This document shows, piece by piece, positions 23,908 to 33,929 of a stretch of DNA of 64,000 bases. Both the position numbers and the translations under genes were made by a program. The stretch covers positions 170,459-234,458 of the forward strand of contig JAJQED010000016.1 of the NCBI GenBank assembly GCA_021201825.1, read 5' to 3'. Under the pieces are notes generated by a model. The model did no database searches and was not told the origin of the DNA. It worked only from the letters and a program-made list of their open reading frames with translations. How positions within the stretch are numbered: the first letter of the stretch is position 1; each line of letters opens with the position of its first letter. Source of the stretch: Alistipes sp. (GTDB lineage Bacteria; Bacteroidota; Bacteroidia; Bacteroidales; Rikenellaceae).

Positions 23908-26019
23908 CTATTGCCTGCCGTCCCCGATCTTTTCGATGAGAGCCGAAGTTTGCGGTTCGTGTCCACGGAACCGGATATAGAGGGTCATGGGATGCTCGGT
24001 ACCGCCCTTTTCGAGAATATTTTCCCTGAAAGACTGTGCCGTAGCCGTGTCGAAGATGCCGTTCTCTTTGAAGAGCGAGAATGCGTCCGCTTCCAGGACC
24101 TCGGCCCATTTATACCCGTAGTAGCCGGTGGCGTAACCGCCCGAGAAGATATGCGAGAACGAGGTGGATGTGGTTGTCCCGAGAACATCGGGCATGAACT
24201 GGGTGCCGTCGATGGCCGCTTTTTCAAACTCTTCCACGTTCACCGGTACCACTCCGTCCAGCGTGTGCCATGCCATATCTATCTTACCCAGGGATACCTG
24301 CCTTACATTCTGGTAGGCTTCCATATGGTTCTTGGATTTCAGAAGCCGGTCGATAATCTCGTCGGGTATCTTCTCGCCGGTCAGGTAGTGTACGGCGAAC
24401 AGGTCGAGGAATTCTTTCTCCGTCGCCCAGTTTTCCATCAGCTGCGAGGGAAGTTCCACGAAGTCACGGTAAACGGAGGTGCCGGTAAGCGACCCATATT
24501 TGCCTTTGGCGAACATGCCATGCAGTCCGTGTCCGAACTCATGTAATACGGTCACGAACTCGTTGAAATTAAGCAGGGACGGGGTGTCGGCGGTGGGCTT
24601 GGTAAAGTTGAAGTTCAGGGTGACCAGCGGCCTTACCTCATCACCGTCTTCCGTTACGTACATGTCCCGGAACGTCGTCATCCATGCCCCGCTGCGCTTG
24701 CTGGCCCGGGGGAAATAATCCATATAAAGTACCGACAGGAAACTACCGTCCTTATCGTAAACGTCGAATGCCTTTACGTCCGGATGGTAAACCTGTATAT
24801 CTGGATTTTCTTTGAACGTTATGCCGTACAGTTTATTGGCCAGCATAAAAGTAGCTTCTTCGACCTTTTCCAGCTGGAGGTAAGGTTTGATTATCTCCTC
24901 GTTGAAATCGTATTTGTCCGTGACCAGTTTCTCGTTGTAATATGAGAAATCCCACGGCATCAGCCGGTCGGGCGCATCGTCCATAGTGGCGGCATACCGC
25001 TCCACTTCGCGGAAGTCTTCCCAGGCCCAATCCCTGGTGCTCTCGAGAAGTTCCGTAAGGAAGTTCTCTACCGTGGTGCGGCTTCCGGCCATCCGGTCGG
25101 CAAGCACGTAGTCAGCGTATGTCTGGTAACCCATCAGGCGGCCCATTTCGCTCCTTAGTGCGGCTATCCGTTTAACGATAGCGGTGTTGTCGTATTCGTC
25201 GCCCTCGTTGCCCTTGGAATTATATTTCCGGTAAAGCTGTTCCTTGAGGTCGCGCTCCCTGGAGTATTTCATAAACGCGGAGTAGCTCGGAGCCTGCAGC
25301 GTTACCGTCCAACCCTCCTGTCCGCGCGACTGGGCTTCTTCGGCCATCGCTTCCTTTACGAAAACGGGCATGTACTCGACCTTATGGGCGTCCGCGGGGG
25401 GAATATTCAGGGTATAGGAGTTGGTGGAGGCAAGGGAGTTCTGGGCGAATTTCAGCGACAGGCTGCCCAGTTCCGTGGAAATTTCCCGGTAACGGGCTTT
25501 GTCCGCGTCATTGAGGTCAGCCCCCCGACGGGTAAAACTTTTATAGGTATTTTCCAACAATTTCGCCTGTTCGGTGTCAAGGTCCAGGTTCTCCCGGTCG
25601 TTATAAACGGCTTTGATCCTTTCGAACAGCACCGGGTTGAGGGAAATGTCGTTGCTGTATTCGGTCAGCATTGGCTGTATCTGGAACGAGAGGGCCTCCA
25701 TCTCATCCGATGTGTTGCTCGATGTGAGGGGGTAGAAAATATTCAGAATTTCCCCGAGGAGTCTGCCCGACCGTTCGAGTGCCTCCACCGTATTCTCGAA
25801 AGTAGCCGGTTCGGGATTCTCGACGATCACGCGTACGTCTTCACGGGCCTGGCTCAGGCCCTCCTCGATCGCAGGGAGGTAATGCTCGAGTTTTATCTCT
25901 TCGAACGGCGGGGTGCCGTGCGGCGTATCGAACGCTTTTAGAAGCGGATTCTGCCCGTCCTGGGCCGAGATAGCCGTAGCAAATGTAATAGCCATCAGTG
26001 TAGTAATTATTTTTTTCAT
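23908..26019 (-). CDS. M3 family metallopeptidase (oligopeptidase A / Dcp type)
   Basis: A 703-residue zinc peptidase. The HEFGHGLHGMF motif near residue 492 carries two zinc-ligand histidines and the catalytic glutamate; the downstream glutamate ligand falls in the segment ending FVELPSQLMENW. A signal peptide (MKKIITTLMAITFATAISAQ) indicates export to the periplasm. Its length and the DFSYYNEKL segment fit the dipeptidyl carboxypeptidase branch. It likely degrades oligopeptides taken through the outer membrane. It stands 47 bases after the LptD-like gene in the same direction. Confidence 0.92.
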   Translation of the reverse strand: MKKIITTLMAITFATAISAQDGQNPLLKAFDTPHGTPPFEEIKLEHYLPAIEEGLSQAREDVRVIVENPEPATFENTVEALERSGRLLGEILNIFYPLTSSNTSDEMEALSFQIQPMLTEYSNDISLNPVLFERIKAVYNDRENLDLDTEQAKLLENTYKSFTRRGADLNDADKARYREISTELGSLSLKFAQNSLASTNSYTLNIPPADAHKVEYMPVFVKEAMAEEAQSRGQEGWTVTLQAPSYSAFMKYSRERDLKEQLYRKYNSKGNEGDEYDNTAIVKRIAALRSEMGRLMGYQTYADYVLADRMAGSRTTVENFLTELLESTRDWAWEDFREVERYAATMDDAPDRLMPWDFSYYNEKLVTDKYDFNEEIIKPYLQLEKVEEATFMLANKLYGITFKENPDIQVYHPDVKAFDVYDKDGSFLSVLYMDYFPRASKRSGAWMTTFRDMYVTEDGDEVRPLVTLNFNFTKPTADTPSLLNFNEFVTVLHEFGHGLHGMFAKGKYGSLTGTSVYRDFVELPSQLMENWATEKEFLDLFAVHYLTGEKIPDEIIDRLLKSKNHMEAYQNVRQVSLGKIDMAWHTLDGVVPVNVEEFEKAAIDGTQFMPDVLGTTTSTSFSHIFSGGYATGYYGYKWAEVLEADAFSLFKENGIFDTATAQSFRENILEKGGTEHPMTLYIRFRGHEPQTSALIEKIGDGRQ

Positions 26020-26066
26020 ATGTTTAAGATGAGTTGGTAAGCCAAAAAGTGTGCCTGCTTGCGGCG

Positions 26067-28949
26067 TTAGTAACCGTAGATGTTATCGTAGTAGGAATTA
26101 CGCTTGTCGTACTTCAGGTCCTGCAGTACGGCAGATTTAACACGGATGGTGAAACTCCAGCTCTTGCGGTAACCCACGGGGACCCAGCTCAGGCCCATAG
26201 TCCAACAATGCAGGTCACGGTTTATTGAGACGACCCCGGGTGTCAGTTTGTTTTTGGCAAAGTCGTAACCGCCGCTGAAGTTAACACCCCACTTCGGGGT
26301 AGGGGTAACCGAGCCGTTGAAGCTCAAGGTCTGGTTGACGTTCTTGGTCCGGCCATTGTTGGAATAGCTGAACGAGTAACTGAACCCGATATTCCAGGGG
26401 ATGTCAAAGTCGTAATACTGGTTTGTCATCAACATTCGCCGCACGGCAGGGTCTACGATGCCCTGGTCGTTGAACATCGCGTCCTGTTCAGCCGTTGTGA
26501 CACCGGCACTGGCAATATCGTTTATCGCCCCGGGCGGCCCTTTGCTCGAGTTGAAAGAATAGGAGAACGAGGTCGAGGCCGCAGTCAGCCTTGCAAGCTT
26601 TCCGTCCCGGATCATGAACCTGTTGATGCGCGTCCCCGTTTCACGGTTCACCTGGTAAGGATCGAACGTAGCGCTGACGTTGATCCCGAAGTTCTTGATT
26701 ATCGTGGAGCGCAGGCTCGCCGAGATGGTCGACAGGTTCAGGGAGTCCGCCAGGAAGTTGTATGAACCGCTAAGTCGGAATTCGTCTATGAGTTTTATTT
26801 TCCTCTCGCCCGTAGTGTCCCGGTCGCTCTTGACTTTCATCTCGAGGTTGTTCGACAGGCTGAACGATAGGGAGGCCGATTGTCCCCGTCCGGGAACGCT
26901 GTAGGCGTTGCCGTCGTAGGGGGAATAAATACCGATGGTACCCAGCGAGTCCGTTTGGATATTCTGGTAGAAACCATATTTCAGGTCCCCGAAGTCAGGC
27001 GCCCATGAGGCGCTGATGGTCGGGGTGATGACGTGGCGGATAGCCTTTATCTTCGAGTTCTGCCCGAACTGGTACATCCCGTAGATCTTCGTGGATGCCG
27101 ACAAAGATACCGAGTAATTGTACAGGCGGTAAAACCCGTAGGTCGTGTCGGCCGGCTGGGAACTCTTGGTCTCCGGGTCCCATTCACGTTCGATCTTCCG
27201 GAAGAACCAACGCTCGTTGTAATTAAAACTCGGGCTGATATTCAGGTAGTTGAACAGGTTGAACGAGGTCGAGACCGGTATGGTATGGTTCACGCCGTTA
27301 CGCATGTCCTTGAACATCTTCTCGGTGAACAGGTCGTCCTCGTCGACGGTGACCGTATTGGTCAGCGTACCGGTATACTGCATGGATATCTTCTCATACC
27401 ACCGTTCCCGTGTGAGCGGGTTCTTACGTTTGAACGGATAGAGCCTCTGGACGCTGAACGCCACGTCGGGCAGGGTGAGCGAAACCGTCTGGTTGTTCGA
27501 GTTCTGCGAATGCTGGAAACGGGTGGTCAGCGAGAACGGCTTGCCCGGCCATGTCTTGGAGTAGGAGACCGAGGAGTTGGTCTGGGTGTTCAGGTAATCG
27601 TTCATCGTGTTGGACCCGTATTTGGCATAGTTGCTCGACGAGAAATTCACACTGGCGGCGAACGAGGAGTTGGGCCGGAACTTCGAGTCCTGGGTGTGGG
27701 TCCACTGGATGCTGAAGTTGTTCATGTTCACGTAATCCTCCGATCCCTTTTCCCCTATTATATCCTTTGTGAACCGGGCGTTGAAGCTTCCCGAATACTT
27801 ATAACGCCGCATATAGCGCGACGAAGCCGACGCTTCCCACGACCCGAGGGTATAGAAACCGCCCAGAACCGTAAGATCGACGTAATCGTTTATGGCAAAA
27901 TAATAACCCCCCTCGCGTATAAAAAAGCCTTTTACCGACTCCTCGCCGTAAGAGGGCATGATGAACCCCGAACTGGGCCCGCTTATCACCGGGAAGAACC
28001 CGAAAGGAATAAGTGGGAAATATATAGGAACGTCCTCCAGTACCATGTACGACGGCCCGATGATAACCTTTTTCCCGGGGATCAGCCTTGCCTTGGTCAT
28101 GGCCAGGTAGAAGTGCGGGTGGTCTATATGGTCGCAGGTGGTGTATTTCCCGCCGGCGATGTTGACCGTATTGTCGGGCATCTTTTTGATATCCCGTCCG
28201 ACGATATAGCCGTCGCCCTCCTGGGTGGCCGCGTTCTTGGTTTTACCCGTTTTGGAATCGAGGTTATACCTCATCGTATCGCTCGTATAGAGACTGCTTC
28301 CCTCCAGGAATTCGGGACGGGTCCAAAGTCCCGTCGAGTCGTCCAGCCGCCCGTGCGCGAGGATCTCCTTGGTTTCGAGGTCCGCCTCTATGTAGTCGGC
28401 CTTGAGGTTCATGTTCTGGTAGTCGATATCGCCCTCTTCGTAGATATAGACTTTCTTGACCCTTGCCTTATAAACCAGCGAATCCTTACTGGTGCCGTAT
28501 ATAATATCGTTGAGGCCTCCACCGCCTCCGGACCGGCGTACCGTGTCGGGGGAGATCGAATCTTCCGGGATGATCACCAGCCCGTCCAGGGTGTCCACTA
28601 TCACCGAGTCGGGATAGAAGCTGTCGGGCAGGAACTGGGTCCGGGGATTGACCGAGGTGTCCCTGTGCGTGCGCGGACGCTCGATGGTTATCGAGTCGTA
28701 GGGGTTCTCGTCGTCGATATTCTGGCGGGGAAATTCCGGCGGATTGTTCGGGTCGAGGTTGGAGCTGGGGGCGTTGAGGTTGACCTCCGTGGAATCCGGC
28801 GGGGGAGGGACCACTATGTCCACGGGAGGCTCGGGTACCTGCCACAGGCCGGCATCGTTCACCCGTGCCAGGGAGGTCCCGAAAACCAGATGCCCCCACA
28901 AAGCAACAGCCGATATAGTGACGAGGTATTTGCGCCCCTGCTTTATCAA
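26067..28949 (-). CDS. lptD: LptD-like outer membrane LPS assembly protein
   Basis: A 960-residue outer-membrane protein of the OstA/LptD type. After the signal region come a proline/aspartate-rich linker (about 30-130), an OstA-like beta-jellyroll (about 160-300, with KADYIEADLETKEILAHGRLDD), the conserved stretch LEDVPIYFPLIPFGFFPV, and then a long alternating-hydrophobic beta-barrel region to the C-terminus. In Bacteroidota this protein puts lipopolysaccharide or lipooligosaccharide into the outer leaflet. The gene is divergent from the amidase gene. Confidence 0.88.
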   Translation of the reverse strand: MIKQGRKYLVTISAVALWGHLVFGTSLARVNDAGLWQVPEPPVDIVVPPPPDSTEVNLNAPSSNLDPNNPPEFPRQNIDDENPYDSITIERPRTHRDTSVNPRTQFLPDSFYPDSVIVDTLDGLVIIPEDSISPDTVRRSGGGGGLNDIIYGTSKDSLVYKARVKKVYIYEEGDIDYQNMNLKADYIEADLETKEILAHGRLDDSTGLWTRPEFLEGSSLYTSDTMRYNLDSKTGKTKNAATQEGDGYIVGRDIKKMPDNTVNIAGGKYTTCDHIDHPHFYLAMTKARLIPGKKVIIGPSYMVLEDVPIYFPLIPFGFFPVISGPSSGFIMPSYGEESVKGFFIREGGYYFAINDYVDLTVLGGFYTLGSWEASASSRYMRRYKYSGSFNARFTKDIIGEKGSEDYVNMNNFSIQWTHTQDSKFRPNSSFAASVNFSSSNYAKYGSNTMNDYLNTQTNSSVSYSKTWPGKPFSLTTRFQHSQNSNNQTVSLTLPDVAFSVQRLYPFKRKNPLTRERWYEKISMQYTGTLTNTVTVDEDDLFTEKMFKDMRNGVNHTIPVSTSFNLFNYLNISPSFNYNERWFFRKIEREWDPETKSSQPADTTYGFYRLYNYSVSLSASTKIYGMYQFGQNSKIKAIRHVITPTISASWAPDFGDLKYGFYQNIQTDSLGTIGIYSPYDGNAYSVPGRGQSASLSFSLSNNLEMKVKSDRDTTGERKIKLIDEFRLSGSYNFLADSLNLSTISASLRSTIIKNFGINVSATFDPYQVNRETGTRINRFMIRDGKLARLTAASTSFSYSFNSSKGPPGAINDIASAGVTTAEQDAMFNDQGIVDPAVRRMLMTNQYYDFDIPWNIGFSYSFSYSNNGRTKNVNQTLSFNGSVTPTPKWGVNFSGGYDFAKNKLTPGVVSINRDLHCWTMGLSWVPVGYRKSWSFTIRVKSAVLQDLKYDKRNSYYDNIYGY

Positions 28950-28965
28950 ATTAGCGAAAATTTAT

Positions 28966-28989
28966 TACCTTTGCCGACAAGTCGGCAAA
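28966..28989 (+). promoter_or_regulatory. promoter box and palindrome before amidase
   Basis: TACCTTTG at 28966-28973 overlaps a perfect palindrome at 28970-28989 (TTTGCCGAC-AA-GTCGGCAAA). The palindrome would cover the transcription start and could be an operator for the amidase and possibly the divergent LptD-like gene. Confidence 0.5.
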
Positions 28990-29079
28990 ACCGGGAAAAA
29001 CCGTTGCGGTGGATACCCAGAGCGCCGTTTTTCGACTTCAAAAGTAGTCAAAAATTTAGAGTTACGTTAATTTGCCCCG

Positions 29080-30207
29080 ATGAAAGTTCGACCATATTCG
29101 GTATTTGTCTGCCTAACGTGCGCCCTTGCCTTTTTGTTGTGCGGCACGGCGAAGTCATCTGGGCAAACCGGCTACGGTTCGGTAAAAACGATCATGATCG
29201 ACCCTGGTCACGGGGGCAACAAACCGGGGTGCGTTTACGGCCAGTATAAGGAGAAAGATATTGTGCTGACCGTGTCGAAAAAACTGGGCGCACTGATCGA
29301 AAAGAACCTCCCGGACGTAAAGGTGCTGTACACCCGTACGACCGATGTGGATATCGACCTTGCCGTACGGGGCAAGATGGCCAACGACGCCGGGGCGGAC
29401 CTGTTCATTTCCATCCATGTGGATGCCGTCGAGAAGAACGCCCCGTCGGGGTCAGTCGTCCTGGTAATGGGAGAGTCGCACGGGGAGCGCAACCTCGACG
29501 TTACCATGCGCGAAAATTCGGTTATCGTTTATGAGGACGATTACACCGCCAAATACGAGGGCTTCACTCCGGACGACCCCGAGAGTTATATCATCTTTTC
29601 GCTCATGCAGTATGCCCACCAGGAGCAGAGTATGCTGTTCGCCAATATGATCCAGGACCATTATAAGAAAAGTACGCCGATCCCGGTGCTCGGTGCGAGG
29701 AACCAGCCGGTGCTGGTACTTTGGCGCACGGCCATGCCAAGCGTACTGGTGGAACTCGGGTTCCTGCCCAACGACCATGACCGTAAGATATTGACCTCCG
29801 ATTCCGGTCAGGACCAGATAGCCGCCGCACTCTTCAACGCTATAAGCGAATATAAGAGCAAGGTCGAGAACAGGAGCCAGATCGTACTTGTCGACGGCGG
29901 CACGGTTCCGGCTCCCTCCGGGGTGTCCTCCGGGGCGGCAGGGGTGGTTTACCGGATCCAGGTTTGCAGTTCCCAGCGCAAATTGGGCCATAACGGCAGC
30001 GTCCTGAAACCGCATAAGGACCTGGGCATTACCGAAAGGGAAGTGGACGGGTTGTATAAATACGACGTAGGTTCCTGCTCGACATATGCCGAGGCGGCAA
30101 AATTGCAGGAGCAGGTCCGCAAGCATACTCCCGACGCATTTATGGTCGCGTTCCGTAACGGGGTGCAGATACCGGTGTCGGAAGCAAGAAGTATTACCGG
30201 AAAATAA
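29080..30207 (+). CDS. N-acetylmuramoyl-L-alanine amidase
   Basis: A 375-residue Amidase_3 enzyme cleaving the bond between MurNAc and the peptide stem. Zinc ligands: H in IMIDPGHGG, E in the segment following it, H in FISIHVDA, and the catalytic glutamate in VLVELGFLPN. An N-terminal signal/anchor (about 8-25) puts it in the periplasm. The C-terminal 80 residues (from VYRIQVCSSQRKLG) look like a SPOR-type peptidoglycan-binding domain, suggesting septal targeting. Start ATG at 29080. An MCE gene follows 55 bases later. Confidence 0.92.
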   Translation: MKVRPYSVFVCLTCALAFLLCGTAKSSGQTGYGSVKTIMIDPGHGGNKPGCVYGQYKEKDIVLTVSKKLGALIEKNLPDVKVLYTRTTDVDIDLAVRGKMANDAGADLFISIHVDAVEKNAPSGSVVLVMGESHGERNLDVTMRENSVIVYEDDYTAKYEGFTPDDPESYIIFSLMQYAHQEQSMLFANMIQDHYKKSTPIPVLGARNQPVLVLWRTAMPSVLVELGFLPNDHDRKILTSDSGQDQIAAALFNAISEYKSKVENRSQIVLVDGGTVPAPSGVSSGAAGVVYRIQVCSSQRKLGHNGSVLKPHKDLGITEREVDGLYKYDVGSCSTYAEAAKLQEQVRKHTPDAFMVAFRNGVQIPVSEARSITGK

Positions 30208-30262
30208 AAATCACGAGGCCCGTTATTTGCAATCCATTTCCGGCCCCGCAGAAGAAAAAAAG

Positions 30263-31210
30263 ATGAAACTGAAATTAAGAAGTGAAGTAAAGGTCGGCAT
30301 ATTCGCATTGATCACCCTCGTGTTCCTTTATTGGGGGATAAACTTCCTCAAAGGACAGGACCTGTTCAAACGTAACAGCACCTATTACGCAACGTACGAA
30401 GAAGTGAGCGGCCTGCAGAAATCCGGTTCGGTGGTGGTTAAAGGATTCCGCATCGGGTTGGTGAGCGACATAATATACGACCCGCAGAAGTCGGACAAGA
30501 TCATCGTTGAGATGAGTATCCGCTCCAAATACAAAATACCGGAGAATTCGACGGCAAAGATTTTCAGCGACGGGTTGCTCGGCGGCAAAGCTATCGAGAT
30601 CGAGTTCGGTCCCTCGCAGATGTACCTGCACAGCGGGGATACTATCCGTTCGGAGACCGACCACGGGATGCTCGGCTTTTCGGGATCGGATATAGAGTAT
30701 ATCAAGCAAAAGGCCGGTCAGCTTATAAACGACCTGAGCGCTACCCTGTCCAATATCAATTCGCTGGTCGGGGACAATTCCGAGAGCATCAACCAGATAT
30801 TTTCCAACATCGCCGGGATGACTGGCACGCTCAATAACGTGCTGGCTTCCGAGCAGGGCTCCCTGCGCGGGATCATTTCGGATATCAACGAACTTTCATC
30901 AACCCTGAAGAACAACACCGGTCGTATCGACAATATCCTGGGTAACGTCGAGGGCTTTACGGACTCTTTGCGCCGCGCCGATATCCCGGCCCTCGTCGAT
31001 AACCTTTCGGGTACCCTTAAGGAGTTCAACACTCTGCTCGCCGATATCAACGCCGGCGAGGGGTCGGTAGGTAAGCTTTTAGGGGATGACGGCCTTTACG
31101 ATTCGCTGGTTGAGGCGTCGGCCAACCTTGCCCGGTTGCTGGAGGACGTTAAGGAGAACCCCCAGCGGTATATCAACATCTCCGTATTCGGCGGAAATAA
31201 AAGTAAATAA
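30263..31210 (+). CDS. MCE/MlaD family lipid transport protein
   Basis: A 315-residue protein with one N-terminal membrane helix (GIFALITLVFLYWGINFL), an MCE domain (SGLQKSGSVVVKGFRIGLV through the SDGLLGGKAIEIEFG segment), then a long helical C-terminal part rich in N/S/D repeats. It belongs to the Mla-type phospholipid transport system between the two membranes; the ATPase and permease genes are not adjacent. ATG at 30263 is right before the membrane helix; an upstream in-frame start would overlap the amidase gene. Confidence 0.9.
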   Translation: MKLKLRSEVKVGIFALITLVFLYWGINFLKGQDLFKRNSTYYATYEEVSGLQKSGSVVVKGFRIGLVSDIIYDPQKSDKIIVEMSIRSKYKIPENSTAKIFSDGLLGGKAIEIEFGPSQMYLHSGDTIRSETDHGMLGFSGSDIEYIKQKAGQLINDLSATLSNINSLVGDNSESINQIFSNIAGMTGTLNNVLASEQGSLRGIISDINELSSTLKNNTGRIDNILGNVEGFTDSLRRADIPALVDNLSGTLKEFNTLLADINAGEGSVGKLLGDDGLYDSLVEASANLARLLEDVKENPQRYINISVFGGNKSK

Positions 31211-31307
31211 CTTCCCGGCCGTTGTTCACGTACCTTTACCGTTCACTTCCGTTGCCGGCTGTCATGTTCAATGCCGGACGGTATGATTTTTACTAAGGAC
31301 ATTCTAT

Positions 31308-33773
31308 ATGGATAAGCTCGGATTCGGCAGGATACAGGGGCAGGTAGAGGCGCTGTGTACGACGCAGGGAGCTGTGGAATTATTCCGTCAGGAGGGTTTT
31401 ACACGCGACCGGCAGCAGGTCGAATACCGGTTGGCGATCTGCTCCGAACTTATCAGGGCCATTACCATGGAGAGCGGCTTCCCTACCGGGGAGTATTATG
31501 ATACGGACGGTATACTCGCCAAGGCTGCCATTGAGGGGGGATTCCTCGAGCCGGAAGAACTCATGATGCTGAAAAATGCACTGGTTCTGGTAGGGGAGAT
31601 CAGGTGTTTTATACTGAAGAGAAGCCGGGATGATTACCCGCTCCTGCACTCTTTGGCCGAACCCGTTGATCCTTATGAGAGTATAACTTCCGGTATCGAC
31701 CGTATACTCGACCGGCACGGGAATGTGAAAGACGATGCCTCTGCGGAGTTGAGCGCTATTCGCCGTAGTTTGCGGGAGATGGAGGGGCAGGTTTCACGGC
31801 GGTTAAGAAGCATTCTGGCACAAGCCCGTTCGGCAGGTATCGTGGACAGCGACGCCACCGTTTCGATCCGTGAGGGGAGGGCAGTGATCCCGGTTGCCGC
31901 GGGAAATAAACGCAAACTTCCCGGCTTTGTGCATGACGAGTCGGCGACCGGTAAAACGGTCTATATCGAACCCGCCGAAGTTGTCGAACTCAATAATGAG
32001 ATACGCGAACTCGAGTACAGCGAACGCAGGGAGATCATTCGTATATTAACCGATTTCACGGCCGATTTGCGCACCAATCTGAACGGGATCGGGGAGAGCG
32101 GGCGGTTCCTTGTAACGGTGGATATGATAAGGGCCAAAGCCCGCTTTTCAACCGCTAACCGGTGTGTGATGCCCCTGCTGTCTGATGGCGGTACACTCGA
32201 ACTTCGTCAGGCCCGCCATCCGCTACTCGAGCAGAACCTCGCCCGGGAGGGCCGCGAGCTTGTGCCGCTGGACCTGGTACTAACCCGGGAAAAACACATT
32301 CTTGTAATATCAGGGCCGAACGCCGGTGGAAAGTCGGTTTGCCTGAAAACGGTTGGCCTGCTCCAGACTATGTTACAGCATGGTTTGCCGGTGCCGGTGC
32401 TTGAGAACTCCCAGTTCCCGCTGTTCGACGGCATTTTCGTGGATATCGGGGACGAGCAGTCTATCGACAACGACCTTAGTACCTACAGTTCACACCTGCT
32501 CAATATGAAGCGGATGGTGCAGAAAGCCGGCCGCCATTCCCTGTTGCTAATCGACGAATTCGGCACGGGGACGGAGCCGGTTATAGGGGGTGCCATTGCG
32601 GAGGCCCTGTTGGAAGAGTTCGAACGAAAAGGCTGCTACGGGGTTATTACTACACACTATTCGAACCTTAAATATTACGCATCGAACGCCCGAGGGGTAG
32701 TGAACGGTGCAATGACTTTTGACGTGCAGAATATCCGGCCATTGTTCCGTTTGGAGATGGGTATGCCCGGAAGTTCGTTCGCCATAGAAATTGCCCGGAA
32801 GATAGGCCTGCCCGAGAACATTATAAAGGAGGCTTCACAAAAGGCCGGAACGGACAGGATCAATCTCGAGCGCCTGTTGCGGGAGGTGGCGCGCGACCGC
32901 CGGTATTGGGAACAGAAGCGCGACCGTATACGCATCGCCGACCGCAAAGTGGAGCAGCTGGAGGAAAAATATGCCGCCCAACTCGAGGAAATACGCCGCC
33001 AAAGGGCCGACATCCTCAAACAGGCCCGTGAAGAGGCCGCCCGGATCACGGCCGATGCCAATAAGGTCATCGAGGGGGCGATCCGCGATATCCGTCAGTC
33101 GCAGGCCGACAAGGAGAAAACGATACTGGTGCGGCGCAATATCGACCGTTTCCGTGAGGACCTTTCAAGCGACAGTGCTTTCGGCACGGCGGAAGATATA
33201 GAGCGTGAAATGGAACGGATCGAGCGCCGGCGCCGCAAGCGTGAGGAGAGGCGGGGCGAAAAAGAGGAGGCAAAGTCCGCCGTACTCCCGGATGCTTTAC
33301 CGGCAGTTCCCATTGTGGGTAGTAAAGTCAGGATGGACGGGCAGTCCATCGCCGGAGAGGTAATAGAAATAAAAGGCAAAAAAGCCACGGTCGCTTTCGG
33401 GCAGATCCTGACCAAGGTGGATATGGATAAACTTTCCGTAATCTCCGGGTCGGAATTCCGGCGGCAAAACAAGCCTGCCGCCCCGACCGTCAGGGTAAGT
33501 ACGGACGTGGAAAAACGCAAACTCAACTTCTCCCGGAATATCGACCTGCGCGGTATGCGGGCTGCGGAAGCCCTTGAAATGGTGGAAGATTTTATCGACG
33601 ATGCGATCATGGTCGGCGCACGGGAAGTGCGGATACTTCACGGTAAAGGCACAGGCGCCCTTAGGGAAGAGATACGGCGGTACCTGCGTACCGTAGATCT
33701 CGTTATTTCCGCCGAGGATGAACATGTGGAGCAGGGCGGTGCGGGTATAACCGTAGTCAGGCTCGATGTTTAA
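31308..33773 (+). CDS. mutS2: endonuclease MutS2
   Basis: An 821-residue MutS2. Core and clamp helices fill the first 320 residues, then the ATPase with Walker A SGPNAGGKSVCLKT (about 335-348), Walker B LLIDEFGTGTEP, and a long coiled coil (about 520-660). The C-terminal Smr nuclease domain carries IDLRGMRAAEAL and VRILHGKGTGALR. MutS2 acts on recombination intermediates and collided ribosomes rather than mismatches. Normal length. Confidence 0.95.
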   Translation: MDKLGFGRIQGQVEALCTTQGAVELFRQEGFTRDRQQVEYRLAICSELIRAITMESGFPTGEYYDTDGILAKAAIEGGFLEPEELMMLKNALVLVGEIRCFILKRSRDDYPLLHSLAEPVDPYESITSGIDRILDRHGNVKDDASAELSAIRRSLREMEGQVSRRLRSILAQARSAGIVDSDATVSIREGRAVIPVAAGNKRKLPGFVHDESATGKTVYIEPAEVVELNNEIRELEYSERREIIRILTDFTADLRTNLNGIGESGRFLVTVDMIRAKARFSTANRCVMPLLSDGGTLELRQARHPLLEQNLAREGRELVPLDLVLTREKHILVISGPNAGGKSVCLKTVGLLQTMLQHGLPVPVLENSQFPLFDGIFVDIGDEQSIDNDLSTYSSHLLNMKRMVQKAGRHSLLLIDEFGTGTEPVIGGAIAEALLEEFERKGCYGVITTHYSNLKYYASNARGVVNGAMTFDVQNIRPLFRLEMGMPGSSFAIEIARKIGLPENIIKEASQKAGTDRINLERLLREVARDRRYWEQKRDRIRIADRKVEQLEEKYAAQLEEIRRQRADILKQAREEAARITADANKVIEGAIRDIRQSQADKEKTILVRRNIDRFREDLSSDSAFGTAEDIEREMERIERRRRKREERRGEKEEAKSAVLPDALPAVPIVGSKVRMDGQSIAGEVIEIKGKKATVAFGQILTKVDMDKLSVISGSEFRRQNKPAAPTVRVSTDVEKRKLNFSRNIDLRGMRAAEALEMVEDFIDDAIMVGAREVRILHGKGTGALREEIRRYLRTVDLVISAEDEHVEQGGAGITVVRLDV

Positions 33774-33929
33774 GAGGTTCGGTTTTAAACATCCCATAGC
33801 TCCCATTGCGGCTGGATTCTTACGGCCATACTAATTTCCATAATGTTTGTTTTTTCCTGCTGGCCGGCGGTCTTCCCGCTGGTTTTATTTTTGTAATATT
33901 GCACCCGGAAAAACGAAAGAACCGGGCCT

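Noticed and set aside
27033..29249. 738-codon open frame on the plus strand opposite the LptD-like gene
   Set aside because: Antisense shadow of a GC-rich gene; no recognisable domain, while the minus strand has a clear family.
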